Position numbers and translations under genes: made by a program
The notes under the pieces: generated by a model
The model's database searches: none
The model's input: only the letters and a program-made list of their open reading frames with translations
What the model was told of the DNA's origin: nothing
Shown: piece by piece, positions 1 to 8,207 of the stretch
How the letters are laid out: the number at the start of each line of letters is the position of its first letter
Numbering within the stretch: the first letter of the stretch is position 1
Assembly: GCF_025717515.1 (NCBI RefSeq)
Contig: NZ_JAJIRN010000003.1
Location: 496,001-560,000, forward strand
Source: Roseateles oligotrophus
Lineage (GTDB): Bacteria; Pseudomonadota; Gammaproteobacteria; Burkholderiales; Burkholderiaceae_C
Reading direction: 5' to 3'
DNA length: 64,000 bases

Positions 1-20
1 CTATTTGCCGTTTTGGAACG

Positions 21-887
21 TTAACGCGGAAAGGTATCGAAGGTACCCGAGAATTGGATCAGACCGTTGTTCAAGCTCTGATACCAGGTGCCTGAGTTGG
101 GCGTCTTGAAGGTGTAGACCATGGTGTAGGGCCAGCTGAAGAAGTCGCTGGTCTGAATGGCTTCCTCCACGGCGGTGTTGGCCGACAAGCGTTTGTAGCT
201 GAACGTACCCTTGGAGTTGAGATTGCCCGGCCCGAAACCTTGCAGGTTCATCGTGCCGTCAAGCGCGTAGGTCTGCAGCACCAGTCCGGCGGTCGGGTAG
301 ACGCCCGGCGGCAGTTGCGGGGCGAGCGCGGACTTGATGATCAGCGCCACATGCAAGCCGGCGTTGGTGCTGGGTGCCAGCATTTGCTCGGCGCTTGGCT
401 GGCTGGGTGCGCTGGTGAAATGGCCGCTGAGTACCTGTTGGCCGCTGCTCAGGGTTTGCACCCAGGTGCCGCTCTTTGCGGATTCGAAGGTGTAGCGGGT
501 GGTGGAATGCAGTTGGCCCCCGACCTCGATCGAGCGGTCCTCCAGGATGTTGGCGCCCCGAAACCCGAGTTGATAAGTGCCGCTGGCGACACGGTGGCCC
601 GCGCCGCCCGCACCTTGCGAGGTCCATTGCCCGCGTGGGAGATAGCGTTTGACGATCACACCTTGATTGGGCACGCCGGCGGCGCCGGCTGGCGAGACGG
701 TCTCGATTTGAAGATTCAGGTCCAGTCCGACCAAGCCCGGCCGGGCCTGGGTCTCCGGCGGCGCCCATGCCTCATGGGCGCTCACCGAAGCGCTGCCAAA
801 CATGGCGCTGAAGGCGAACAGGCCCAGGGCAAGGGCGGCGCCCAAACTGCGCCGAGGCATAGAAGAGGGGGATTTGAGGGATTTCAT
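21..887 (-). CDS. Exported protein with two internal repeats, function unknown
   Basis: I do not recognise the family. The 288-residue product begins with a basic segment, a hydrophobic stretch and an Ala-rich cleavage site just before HEAW, so export by Sec is predicted. The mature part is beta-rich and contains two related blocks: YTFESAKSGTWVQTL near residue 132 and YTFKTPNSGTWYQSL near residue 258, each followed by a Gly turn and SGxF. This suggests an ancient internal duplication. I chose the ATG at 887 because it places the signal peptide at the N-terminus; an in-frame ATG at 923 adds 12 residues and neither has a clear Shine-Dalgarno sequence. The gene stands alone, divergent from the MOSC gene. 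Confidence 0.75.
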   Translation of the reverse strand: MKSLKSPSSMPRRSLGAALALGLFAFSAMFGSASVSAHEAWAPPETQARPGLVGLDLNLQIETVSPAGAAGVPNQGVIVKRYLPRGQWTSQGAGGAGHRVASGTYQLGFRGANILEDRSIEVGGQLHSTTRYTFESAKSGTWVQTLSSGQQVLSGHFTSAPSQPSAEQMLAPSTNAGLHVALIIKSALAPQLPPGVYPTAGLVLQTYALDGTMNLQGFGPGNLNSKGTFSYKRLSANTAVEEAIQTSDFFSWPYTMVYTFKTPNSGTWYQSLNNGLIQFSGTFDTFPR

Positions 888-1105
888 ATTGATGTGGCTG
901 CTGATGAAAGGGCCGAGCGACATTGCTCATGGCTTGCCCGCGAATCGATACAAGCTGCATCGCGGGAAGACGCCGTCATCTTGCCCAGCGCCCTGTGTGG
1001 CGCTGTGTGTCTCGACCGAAGATGACAGATTCGGCGCTGAAATCCCCACCCGATGGGGCGTGCAGCAAAATGCCTGACCTTCACCAATGAGCTGAGTCTG
1101 TTTCC

Positions 1106-1648
1106 ATGAACCCTTCCGTCGTGGCCGTCCATCAAAGCACGCAACATGAATTCAGCAAGACAAGTGGCGAGCGCATCAGGCTGCTGCTCGGGCAAGGCGT
1201 CGAGGGCGACGCGCATTGCGGCGTCACGGTCAAGCACCGCTCGCGCGTGGCGGTGGACCCGACCCAGCCCAATCTGCGCCAGGTGCATTTGCTGCAGGCC
1301 GAGCTGTTTGACGAGCTGGCCGCGCGTGGCTTGATGGTCGCGCCGGGGCAGATGGGCGAGAACATCACGACCCGGCGCATCGATCTGCTGAGCCTGCCGC
1401 AGGGCACCAAGCTGATGATCGGGGCCGAGGCGGTCGTCGAGTTGACCGGCTTGCGCAACCCTTGTGGGCAGATCGAGAACTTTCTGCCCGGCCTTTTGGC
1501 CGCCGTGCTGGACCGTGGCCCCGAGGGTCAGTTGATCCGCAAGGCCGGCGTGATGGGTGTCGTGCTGGCGGGTGGCGAGGTCAAGCCCAGGGATCAAATC
1601 CGCATCGAGTTGCCGCAGGGCGAACAGCGGCCGCTTGAGCGAGTTTGA
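1106..1648 (+). CDS. MOSC domain-containing protein
   Basis: A 180-residue single-domain MOSC protein. MOSC domains are related to the C-terminal part of molybdenum cofactor sulfurases and are thought to carry sulfur on a conserved cysteine. Visible family features are GVEGDAHCG near residue 31, RQVHLLQAELFDEL near 60, the PGQMGENITT loop near 80, and the conserved Cys in GLRNPCGQIE near residue 118. The length is typical of the small stand-alone YiiM-like members. The substrate is not predictable. It converges on psuG with only ten bases between the stop codons. Confidence 0.9.
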   Translation: MNPSVVAVHQSTQHEFSKTSGERIRLLLGQGVEGDAHCGVTVKHRSRVAVDPTQPNLRQVHLLQAELFDELAARGLMVAPGQMGENITTRRIDLLSLPQGTKLMIGAEAVVELTGLRNPCGQIENFLPGLLAAVLDRGPEGQLIRKAGVMGVVLAGGEVKPRDQIRIELPQGEQRPLERV

Positions 1649-1669
1649 AAAAACGGTCTTAGCAGACCT
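1649..1669 (-). terminator. Weak rho-independent terminator after psuG
   Basis: Read on the minus strand, GGTCT-GCTA-AGACC forms a five-base-pair stem directly followed by G and six T residues. It overlaps the last codons of psuG and lies between the convergent MOSC and psuG stop codons. The stem is short, so efficiency is uncertain. Confidence 0.4.
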
Positions 1670-2582
1670 TGTTCAAGGCCAGGGCTAATCGCGCACCGGC
1701 CTTGGCATTGTTTTTTACCAGCGCGATATTCGTCGCCAGGCTGCGGCCCAAGGTCAGCGCCTTGATGCGGGCCAGCAAGAAGGGGGTGACCGCCTTGCCT
1801 TGCACGCCTTGTTCGGCCGCTTCCTGCAAGGCCTGATGGGTGATGCGCTCAATCTCCTCGCGCGGCATCGCCTCGTCAGTCGGCACCGGGTTGCTGATCA
1901 CCACGCCGCCGGCCAGCCCCAAGGCCCATTTGGTTTGCAAAAAGGCCGCCTGCTCTGCGGCCGAGTCGATGCGGAAGTCGGCCTTGAAGCCGCTGTCCGG
2001 CGTGTAGAAGGCTGCGAAGTTGGCCTGGCCTATGCTGAGCACCGGCACGCCATGGGTCTCCAGATATTCCAAGGTCAGGCCAATGTCCAAGATCGACTTG
2101 GCGCCGGCGCAGACCACTGCCACCGAGCTTTGCGCCAACTCCTGCAGGTCGGCCGAAATGTCGAAGCTGGTTTCGGCGCCCCGGTGCACACCGCCGATGC
2201 CGCCGGTGACGAAAACGCGGATGCCGGCCAGCGCCGCGCAAATCATCGTCGCGGCGACGGTGGTGGCGCCGATCTTGCCGCTGCTCAGCACAAAGGGGAG
2301 ATCACGGCGGCTGACCTTCATCGCGTCGGGCGACTGGCCCAGCAACTCCAGTTCCTCGTCGGACAGGCCGACGCGGATCTTGCCGCCCAGCACCGCGATG
2401 GTGGCCGGCACGGCGCCGCCGGCGCGGATGAGGGCCTCGACCTCGCGCGCGGTCTGCACATTCTGCGGGTAAGGCATGCCGTGCGAAATGATGGTGCTTT
2501 CCAGCGCCACGATGGGCAGGCCGGCGGCACGCGCGGCGGCCACTTCGGCGGAGAAACTCAGGAATTCGGAGGCGTTCTTCAT
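1659..2582 (-). CDS. psuG: Pseudouridine-5'-phosphate glycosidase
   Basis: A 307-residue enzyme of the PsuG/indigoidine-A family. It splits pseudouridine 5'-phosphate into uracil and ribose 5-phosphate by breaking the C-C glycosidic bond, and acts in the cytoplasm. Family blocks visible are ALESTIISHGMPYPQN near the N-terminus, FVTGGIGGVHRGAETSFDIS in the middle and VVCAGAKSILDIGLTLEYLE, which carries the Lys expected to form the ribose Schiff base. I start at the ATG at 2582, which overlaps the psuK stop as ATGA, rather than at an upstream in-frame codon that would lie inside psuK. The coupling to psuK makes a two-gene pseudouridine catabolic operon. Confidence 0.95.
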   Translation of the reverse strand: MKNASEFLSFSAEVAAARAAGLPIVALESTIISHGMPYPQNVQTAREVEALIRAGGAVPATIAVLGGKIRVGLSDEELELLGQSPDAMKVSRRDLPFVLSSGKIGATTVAATMICAALAGIRVFVTGGIGGVHRGAETSFDISADLQELAQSSVAVVCAGAKSILDIGLTLEYLETHGVPVLSIGQANFAAFYTPDSGFKADFRIDSAAEQAAFLQTKWALGLAGGVVISNPVPTDEAMPREEIERITHQALQEAAEQGVQGKAVTPFLLARIKALTLGRSLATNIALVKNNAKAGARLALALNKVC

Positions 2583-3664
2583 GGGGATAGCAGCGCAGGG
2601 CTGAGTTCGGGCGAGACGGTGTGTTCGGATTGCAAGGTCAGTCGGGCCAAGCTCATACCCAGTCGGCATGCGGCAGCCAAGTCATCGGGCGCTTGGCTCA
2701 AGCCCGCGCAGACTCCGGCGGCAAACGCGTCACCGGCGCCGGTCACGTCGACCACCTTGGCGCGCTTGGGTTTGAGGGACTTCAGCGCCTCGCCGACCGC
2801 GCCAAAGCAAAGCGCATCTGCGCCCTGCGTGACGATCAAGCGCTGCAGACCACGCGCGCTGAGGCGCTGGTGAGCCAGAGCCAGGTCGGCATCGTTCTCG
2901 ATGGGCATGCCGGCGCAGGCCGAGAGCTCATCGCGGTTCAGCATCAGCAGGCTCAAGCCGTGCAGATCGGTGGGCAGGCGGGCCATCTTCGGCGCTGACA
3001 CCGCCACCGCGACCAAGGGCGCGCTGCCCTCGGCTTGCGCCTCCAGCAGCAGTTGTTGAATGCTGTCGGCGGGCAGGTTGAGGTCGATCAGCAGCAGGCC
3101 GGCCTGCGCGCGCTGCGCCGCGCATTGACGCAAAAAGTCCGGCGTCATGCGCTCGCACAAGTCCATCTGCGCCAGACCCAAGGCCAGGCTGCCGTCCGGG
3201 TTGAGCACCGCGGTGTAGCTGCCCGTCGGGGCGTCGGCGGCGATCAGGCTGGCGCTGCTGTCCACACCCAGCTGCTTGGCCTGCGCCAACAGTGAGCGCC
3301 CGGCTGCGTCCTCACCAAAGGCGCTCAGCAGATGCACGGGCAGGCCCAGGCGGGCCAGGTTTTCGGCTACATTGCGCGCCACGCCGCCGGGGCTTTCGCT
3401 TGAGACTGCCGGGTTGGAGTTGCTCATTTGCAGGGCGGCCAGGCCGCGCAGCTTGCGGTCGATATTGCTGCCGCCTAGGCAGACGATAGGTCGGCGCTGC
3501 GGCAAGACATAGGCGCGGCCGAGGATGCGCCGCTCGCGCGTCAGCGCCGCGACATGGCCGGCGATGGCCGAGCGTGACAGGCCGAGCTGCTCGGCCAGAT
3601 CTTGCTGGCTGATGAAGGGGTTGTGCTGAATCAGACCCAGCAACTGCTCTTTTTTGGAGTCCAT
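2579..3664 (-). CDS. psuK: Pseudouridine kinase with N-terminal winged-helix domain
   Basis: A 361-residue PfkB-family sugar kinase predicted to phosphorylate pseudouridine to the substrate of PsuG. Residues 1-55 form a helix-turn-helix of the LexA/AsnC-like type (QQDLAEQLGLSRSAIAGHV). The kinase domain follows, with a Gly-rich start (VCLGGSNIDRKL) and the C-terminal PfkB signature DVTGAGDAFAAG, whose Asp is the catalytic base. PsuK proteins with such a DNA-binding head are known, so this is a family feature rather than a new fusion. The start is the ATG at 3664; a TTG at 3682 is further upstream. The stop overlaps the psuG start. A large palindrome lies immediately upstream and could be the target of the HTH domain. 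Confidence 0.93.
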   Translation of the reverse strand: MDSKKEQLLGLIQHNPFISQQDLAEQLGLSRSAIAGHVAALTRERRILGRAYVLPQRRPIVCLGGSNIDRKLRGLAALQMSNSNPAVSSESPGGVARNVAENLARLGLPVHLLSAFGEDAAGRSLLAQAKQLGVDSSASLIAADAPTGSYTAVLNPDGSLALGLAQMDLCERMTPDFLRQCAAQRAQAGLLLIDLNLPADSIQQLLLEAQAEGSAPLVAVAVSAPKMARLPTDLHGLSLLMLNRDELSACAGMPIENDADLALAHQRLSARGLQRLIVTQGADALCFGAVGEALKSLKPKRAKVVDVTGAGDAFAAGVCAGLSQAPDDLAAACRLGMSLARLTLQSEHTVSPELSPALLSP

Positions 3665-3718
3665 CGGCGCATCATATAACAAGTGTCCTTTGTAGTAGAC
3701 ACTTGTCTATGCGCCGAT
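3663..3718. promoter_or_regulatory. Nested palindrome filling the DUF2059-psuK gap
   Basis: Two perfect inverted repeats are nested. The outer arms are ATCGGCGCAT (3663-3672) and ATGCGCCGAT (3709-3718). The inner arms are ACAAGTGTC (3679-3687) and GACACTTGT (3698-3706), with a ten-base centre. Together they occupy almost the whole space between the stop of the DUF2059 gene (3719) and the start of psuK (3664). A TATATGAT-like -10 element on the minus strand lies between the arms and the psuK ATG. It may be an operator for the PsuK HTH domain, an RNA hairpin ending the upstream operon, or both. Confidence 0.6.
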
Positions 3719-4273
3719 TCAAGGCGCGATGGATGCAGCGCGCAACTTCAGACCGACCGCCTGCGTCATCGTTTGCAGTTTGGGGTTGATCGCAGCGCCG
3801 CTGTCTTCGGCAACCTTTTCGCCCAGCGTGCGCTCAAGTTCCGGCGCCAGCTTCTCGAACTTCTTCTTCACCGGCGACTCCAGCAGCGCAATGATCTGGC
3901 GCAACTCCTCGTCGTTGAATTGCTGCAGCAGCAAGGGGCTCAGCGTTGGCTTGAGCAGGCGCTGCGCGCTCTGGCGCGCCAAGGGCGTGGCCTCATCGAC
4001 ATAGGTCTGCACATCGCTGCTGATGTCCTTGAGCGTGCGGTCGCGCTTCTCGGCGCTGACGCGGCCCTGCAGCGCGATGCGGGCTTGCTCCATCGCGCTG
4101 GCGGCTGGCCGCTGCACCATCACCACCGCCACATCGTCGACATGCCAAAGCGTCAATAGCTTGTCGACCAGCGCTTGGCGGGCGTCGGCGGCTTGTGCTT
4201 GGGCAGCGCCGCACAGCAGGCTGGCGCTCAAGATGAGGGCTGCGAGGCGAGTAATCTTGTAGAGAGTTTTCAT
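3719..4273 (-). CDS. DUF2059 domain-containing exported protein
   Basis: A 184-residue protein with a clear Sec signal peptide (hydrophobic residues 9-22, cleavage near AQAQA). The C-terminal half matches what I know of DUF2059: an alpha-helical region with LLQQFNDEELRQIIALLESP followed by KKKFEKLAPEL. Proteins of this family are periplasmic and uncharacterised. It is the last gene of the minus-strand envelope operon, 24 bases after the FadL-like gene, and may or may not share its function. Confidence 0.85.
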   Translation of the reverse strand: MKTLYKITRLAALILSASLLCGAAQAQAADARQALVDKLLTLWHVDDVAVVMVQRPAASAMEQARIALQGRVSAEKRDRTLKDISSDVQTYVDEATPLARQSAQRLLKPTLSPLLLQQFNDEELRQIIALLESPVKKKFEKLAPELERTLGEKVAEDSGAAINPKLQTMTQAVGLKLRAASIAP

Positions 4274-4297
4274 TGGGAATCAAGAGGCAAGAGCTGC

Positions 4298-5920
4298 TTA
4301 AAAATCATGCGACATGGCCACGCCCGCATAGCGGATGCGGATGCCGCCGTTGATGTCCAAGCCGGCATAGGGGTTGTAGATCACGTTGAAAAAGTTATTG
4401 CAATTGAGGTTGCAACTGGTGTTGGCCGGCAGGTCGAACTTGCCATGCGCATAGCTGGCGGTGACGTCGAAACGAGTGCCGCCCTTGGTGGTGTAGCCCA
4501 AGCCCAGGCTTTGGACGACCAGGTCGGGCATAGGCGCGATCAGGTCCATCGCCGAGCGCGGCACCGAGCTTTTGCGCGGCTCGTAGCCGGCGCGCACATG
4601 GATGCTTTGGCCAACGCTCAGGTCCATGCCATAGCCAAAATGAACCGGGCTTTTGTAGCCGCGCGGAATGATCAGCCTGCTGGCGTCGGCCTGGCCGAAC
4701 AGGCGCGCCATTTGCAGCAGCGCGATTTGCTGGTCGAACTGGAAGGTCATCTTGTCCCAGCGCTTCCAGTTGGTCCAGTTGGCGTCGATATTGAATTGCA
4801 AAAAGGACAGCGGCTTGATCTTGATGCCGATCTGCGCATGCTCGGGGAAGGGCAGCACCAGCGTCACATTGCCGCTTTGCACCTCGGGGATGGAGGTCGG
4901 CATGCCGAAGGTGGCGGCCATGATGGGGCCTTGCAGGCTGGCATACATGCCTTCGACGAATTTGCGCAGCATCGGCTCGGCGCTGAAGCTGAAGCGCCCC
5001 GTCATCGCGGTGTTGGAACCGAACTGATAGCTGGCGCCAAAAGCGAACCAATCCTTGGGCTCCCAGAGCATGCCGATATTGAGCGTCGGGTCGACCGGCG
5101 CGGTCAGCTCGAAGTCCATATTGCCGGCCTTGCCGAAGGGGCGCACGCGGCCCTCCTTGCCGCCGCCGCACAGGCCAAAGGCCAAGGCGTCGAGCGGGTT
5201 GCCGTTGTCGCCGCACCAGGCATCTTGCAGCTTTCCAATGGTGCCGAGTAACTCGTTAGGCATGCGCATATCGGTATTCAGCGCAAAGCCCTGATGCGCG
5301 ATCGGCACGCCCAGGCCGAAGCTCAGGGTGTCGCTGAACTTGTAGGCCGCCGTGGGTGATAGATAGACCAGGCGCTGAATCACCACCTTGCGGCCGTCAA
5401 AGCGGGCCGGGTCATTGGGGTCCTTGGTACGGTCAATGCCCACCGCCATCGGCACATAGGAGGCGGTGCCGAAGGTCCATTTGGAGTCGGCCGCGTGAAA
5501 AGCCATGCCCAGGCCGGCGCCGATCGCCGTGGGCATCGGTGGCTTGATGGGGCCATAGATCGGAATGAAGATCGAGCTGCGAACGTTGTCGCCGGTGCGC
5601 GTGTTGTTGAGCGGGTCTTCCTTGAAACCGCCGATGTCAAAGCCTTCCGGCTGATGAAAGCTGGCATAGGGCTTGATGCTGGCGCCGAAGACGGCATCTT
5701 GCTTGCGGTCCTGCTTTATCCGCGTCAGGCCGGCCGGGTTGAAGTGAATGGAATCAATGCCCGGCGGATCGGCCACCACCGCATTGCCCAGCGACATCGC
5801 AACGACGCTGGCGCCGAGGTTGTCGGTCAAGGCGGCCAGGCCCGGCTTGGCGAGCAGCAAGCCCAAGACGAGCGCGAACAGTTTGCTGGGCCGACAAAGG
5901 CCCACCCTAACGCTAATCAT
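4298..5920 (-). CDS. OmpP1/FadL-family outer membrane beta-barrel
   Basis: A 540-residue outer-membrane protein of the FadL/TodX type, a family of 14-strand barrels that let hydrophobic substrates through a hatch plugged by the N-terminus. The signal peptide (residues about 12-30) is followed by LTDNLGASVVAMSLGNAVVA and DPPGIDSIHFNPAGLTRI. These match the N-terminal hatch with the diagnostic small-x-NPA-G motif. It is longer than E. coli FadL (about 446 residues), with extra material in the 100-260 region. It follows the other barrel gene by seven bases and is presumably cotranscribed with the C39 peptidase and leader-motif proteins. The substrate is unknown. Confidence 0.9.
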   Translation of the reverse strand: MISVRVGLCRPSKLFALVLGLLLAKPGLAALTDNLGASVVAMSLGNAVVADPPGIDSIHFNPAGLTRIKQDRKQDAVFGASIKPYASFHQPEGFDIGGFKEDPLNNTRTGDNVRSSIFIPIYGPIKPPMPTAIGAGLGMAFHAADSKWTFGTASYVPMAVGIDRTKDPNDPARFDGRKVVIQRLVYLSPTAAYKFSDTLSFGLGVPIAHQGFALNTDMRMPNELLGTIGKLQDAWCGDNGNPLDALAFGLCGGGKEGRVRPFGKAGNMDFELTAPVDPTLNIGMLWEPKDWFAFGASYQFGSNTAMTGRFSFSAEPMLRKFVEGMYASLQGPIMAATFGMPTSIPEVQSGNVTLVLPFPEHAQIGIKIKPLSFLQFNIDANWTNWKRWDKMTFQFDQQIALLQMARLFGQADASRLIIPRGYKSPVHFGYGMDLSVGQSIHVRAGYEPRKSSVPRSAMDLIAPMPDLVVQSLGLGYTTKGGTRFDVTASYAHGKFDLPANTSCNLNCNNFFNVIYNPYAGLDINGGIRIRYAGVAMSHDF

Positions 5921-5927
5921 GATCGGC

Positions 5928-6941
5928 TCAGAAGTTCAGCGGGATATTGCAACCCAGCGTGAAGGCCGGCGCATCCGGCCCCAGGCCGACGCCGACCGAC
6001 ACATTGACGGTGGTCTGCGGCGTGGCGCGCACGCCGAGGCCAAAGCTCAAGAGCCCCGAGGTCTGGGTGGAGGTCTGGCTGGTCTTGCCATCGGCCAGGA
6101 TCAACTTGGTCTTAGCCGAGATGGTTTCCTGGAAGGACACCGTGGTCGAGACCTTGTAGGACAGCGCATAGGCAAAACCCATGCCGAAACCGAAGCTGGC
6201 ACCCGGATTGACACCGGTCAGCGTGGCGTTGTCGTTCAACTTTTGGCTCAGATGGCGCACCGGTGCACCCAGCGTCAACGAGATCGAGCCGAACAAGGCC
6301 ACCGGGTCCATCACCTTGGACGTGTTGGCGCCCAGGGTCAGCGCGGTGAAGCCCGAGCCGGTGCTCAGGCCCTGGCCGGCCGTCACCTTGAAGGGGCTGC
6401 GTCCGGTCGGCAGGCGCAGCGATGTGGAGGTGGTGAAGGAGGGCATGTCGCGGCTCAGCGACATCGGCTGCCAGCGCAGGCCCAGGCCGATATCGCCAAA
6501 GCCATTGCTCATGCCGGAGTAGGTCTCCGATTCGGAGAATTTGCTGACCAGGGGTACGACGACATTGGCCGTCATGTTGTCGCGCAGGCCATAGTCGGCC
6601 GAGAAGCTGTTGGTGACGCTGTGCGAGCGGGTGTTCTGGATGTTGAACAGCGTCAGCGTCGAATCGGCGAACTTGGCGTTGATCTGTTGCGTGCCGATAT
6701 AGGCGTAGCCGAAATCGTAGGTCAGGGCCATCTTGCCCTTGCGGATCAGTGAATATTGCTTGTCTTGCGCGCTCAGCGCGGCCTTGAGGATGGCGGTTTG
6801 GTCGCTGTCGCTGTCTTGTTTGGCCAAGGCCTCGCGGGCGGCGTCTTTGCTGGGGTCGGCGGCAGCCTTAACGGTACTTTGGGCTTGGGCGGAAGCGGCT
6901 ATCAGCAGGGCGGTGGAGAGGAGGATCTGCAGGGATTTCAT
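5928..6941 (-). CDS. Predicted outer-membrane beta-barrel transporter-like protein
   Basis: A 337-residue exported protein with a signal peptide ending near ASAQA, a helical linker (residues 25-65) rich in Lys, Asp and Ala, and then alternating amphipathic strands ending in a C-terminal Phe (NIPLNF). That is typical of BamA-assembled barrels. Strands such as KMALTYDFGYAYIG and LGLRWQPMSLS resemble the loosely defined phenol-degradation MetA-type transporter family. Two bases separate it from the C39 peptidase gene, and seven bases from the FadL-like gene. I infer a channel or assembly platform for the exported small proteins of the operon; there is no direct evidence of cargo. Confidence 0.75.
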   Translation of the reverse strand: MKSLQILLSTALLIAASAQAQSTVKAAADPSKDAAREALAKQDSDSDQTAILKAALSAQDKQYSLIRKGKMALTYDFGYAYIGTQQINAKFADSTLTLFNIQNTRSHSVTNSFSADYGLRDNMTANVVVPLVSKFSESETYSGMSNGFGDIGLGLRWQPMSLSRDMPSFTTSTSLRLPTGRSPFKVTAGQGLSTGSGFTALTLGANTSKVMDPVALFGSISLTLGAPVRHLSQKLNDNATLTGVNPGASFGFGMGFAYALSYKVSTTVSFQETISAKTKLILADGKTSQTSTQTSGLLSFGLGVRATPQTTVNVSVGVGLGPDAPAFTLGCNIPLNF

Positions 6942-6943
6942 GG

Positions 6944-7711
6944 TCAGCGTCGGAGATTGAAAATGCCAAAGTTGGCTTGGACGGCGTTGCGCAAGGCTTC
7001 GCTGTTGTCCGGCAGGGGAAGGTTGGCGTGGCGGCGCACCAGGTCGTCATCGATGACGCCCAGTTCTTCGTCGCCAATCGCCAGCAGGGAAAGGGTTTTC
7101 TGGCCCTGGCTTTTGCCCGGTGTCAGCAGGAATAGCGTGTTACGGTCCCAGAGTTCCTCGAACTCCTGGGTCGAGAAGACGATGTGACCCATCGCCGGGT
7201 CGGCCAAAAAAACCCGGCCGTCGCGGATGCCGCGAAACACCACAAAATGTTTGAAACCGGCATAGTCGATCGGCAGAATAGCCGGCTGCGTCAGCTCGGC
7301 CAGATCCTTCATCGAGGCGCGAAAGCCCGCACCCTCGGCGCCCAGGCTGACCACATAGCGCTTCATGTCCAAGAGCGAGAAGCCGCGCCGTTCGATGATC
7401 TTGTCGCGCTCGCCGAAGGCCAGCATGCCCTCCATCGCCTGCTGCTCGTTGACTCGGATGCCGAGGTAGTTGTTGATGACGGTCACCAGCGCGGCCGAGC
7501 CGCAGCTGTAGTCATAGGCCTGGTGGACGATGTTGCGGAACTTGATTTCCGACAGCGGTTCCATGCGCACCGACAGCGGTGCCACGCCGCCGCCGACCTG
7601 CCCCAGCGGCAGCTCGTACTGGTTCTCCGGCATGTCCTGAAACGGATGCTGGGTATTCACCGTCGCACCGCCAATCAAGGCCGCGACCGCGCCGAGCAAG
7701 ATCATCCACAT
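6944..7711 (-). CDS. C39-family cysteine peptidase, membrane-anchored or periplasmic
   Basis: A 255-residue protein with a short N-terminal hydrophobic segment (residues 3-18) that is a signal peptide or anchor. A papain-like C39 domain follows: Gln64 and Cys70 in HQAYDYSCGSAAL, His155 in GFKHFVVFRG and Asp171 in FLADPAMG, the complete expected catalytic set. C39 peptidases are best known as the N-terminal domains of ABC exporters that remove double-glycine leaders. Here the domain stands alone with no ABC transporter. The likely substrates are the five exported neighbours, which share a leader-like motif (see findings). This is inference. Confidence 0.88.
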   Translation of the reverse strand: MWMILLGAVAALIGGATVNTQHPFQDMPENQYELPLGQVGGGVAPLSVRMEPLSEIKFRNIVHQAYDYSCGSAALVTVINNYLGIRVNEQQAMEGMLAFGERDKIIERRGFSLLDMKRYVVSLGAEGAGFRASMKDLAELTQPAILPIDYAGFKHFVVFRGIRDGRVFLADPAMGHIVFSTQEFEELWDRNTLFLLTPGKSQGQKTLSLLAIGDEELGVIDDDLVRRHANLPLPDNSEALRNAVQANFGIFNLRR

Positions 7712-7736
7712 AATTCAACGCTCCGAATCTTCATAT

Positions 7737-8204
7737 TTACTTGGCCCAGAGCAAGACCTGACCCTGCATCTGCACGCTGCCGTTGAGCTGAATCTGGCCC
7801 AGGCTGGCCGCTATCGGCGCCAGCGGATCGCTCTGCACGCCGATGGCCTTGACGCCAAAATCCTTGAAGCCCAGAAAGGTCGGCAGCGTCAGCTGAATCA
7901 CGTCGCCGACCTCGGCCGGCCCGCTCACGGCCTGCACCGTCAGACCGAGTAAGTCCAGCGTGCCGCTGAGCTTGTGCAGCAGCAAATAGCTTTTGTTGCC
8001 GCCGACCTGGAAGCCGAGGCTGACGCGGTTCTCGGAACTCGCGCCGGTGTTGAGTTCCAGGTGCGCGTTCAAGACAATCCCGCCGCGCCCCGTCACGCCG
8101 CCCAGCTCCTCGTCGGACAAGGCGTTGGCGGCCTGAACCAGCTGCGGCAGCAGGCAAGCGGCCAGCAGAGCGAGGGCGAGGGCAATGGTGCGACAGCGTT
8201 GCAT
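7737..8204 (-). CDS. Small exported protein with leader-like motif (fifth of five)
   Basis: A 155-residue protein with a strong signal peptide (residues 7-25, cleavage after VQA). Just after the predicted cleavage site comes ALSDEELGGVTGRGG, the same D-x-x-L-x-x-V-x-G pattern found in the four genes upstream. The remainder is predicted beta-rich (LNAHLELNTGA, VSLGFQVGG) and ends in QMQGQVLLWAK, similar to the DLQGSKxWxWA ends of the first two proteins. The start is three bases from the stop of the preceding gene. No function can be assigned. Confidence 0.75.
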   Translation of the reverse strand: MQRCRTIALALALLAACLLPQLVQAANALSDEELGGVTGRGGIVLNAHLELNTGASSENRVSLGFQVGGNKSYLLLHKLSGTLDLLGLTVQAVSGPAEVGDVIQLTLPTFLGFKDFGVKAIGVQSDPLAPIAASLGQIQLNGSVQMQGQVLLWAK

Positions 8205-8207
8205 GGC

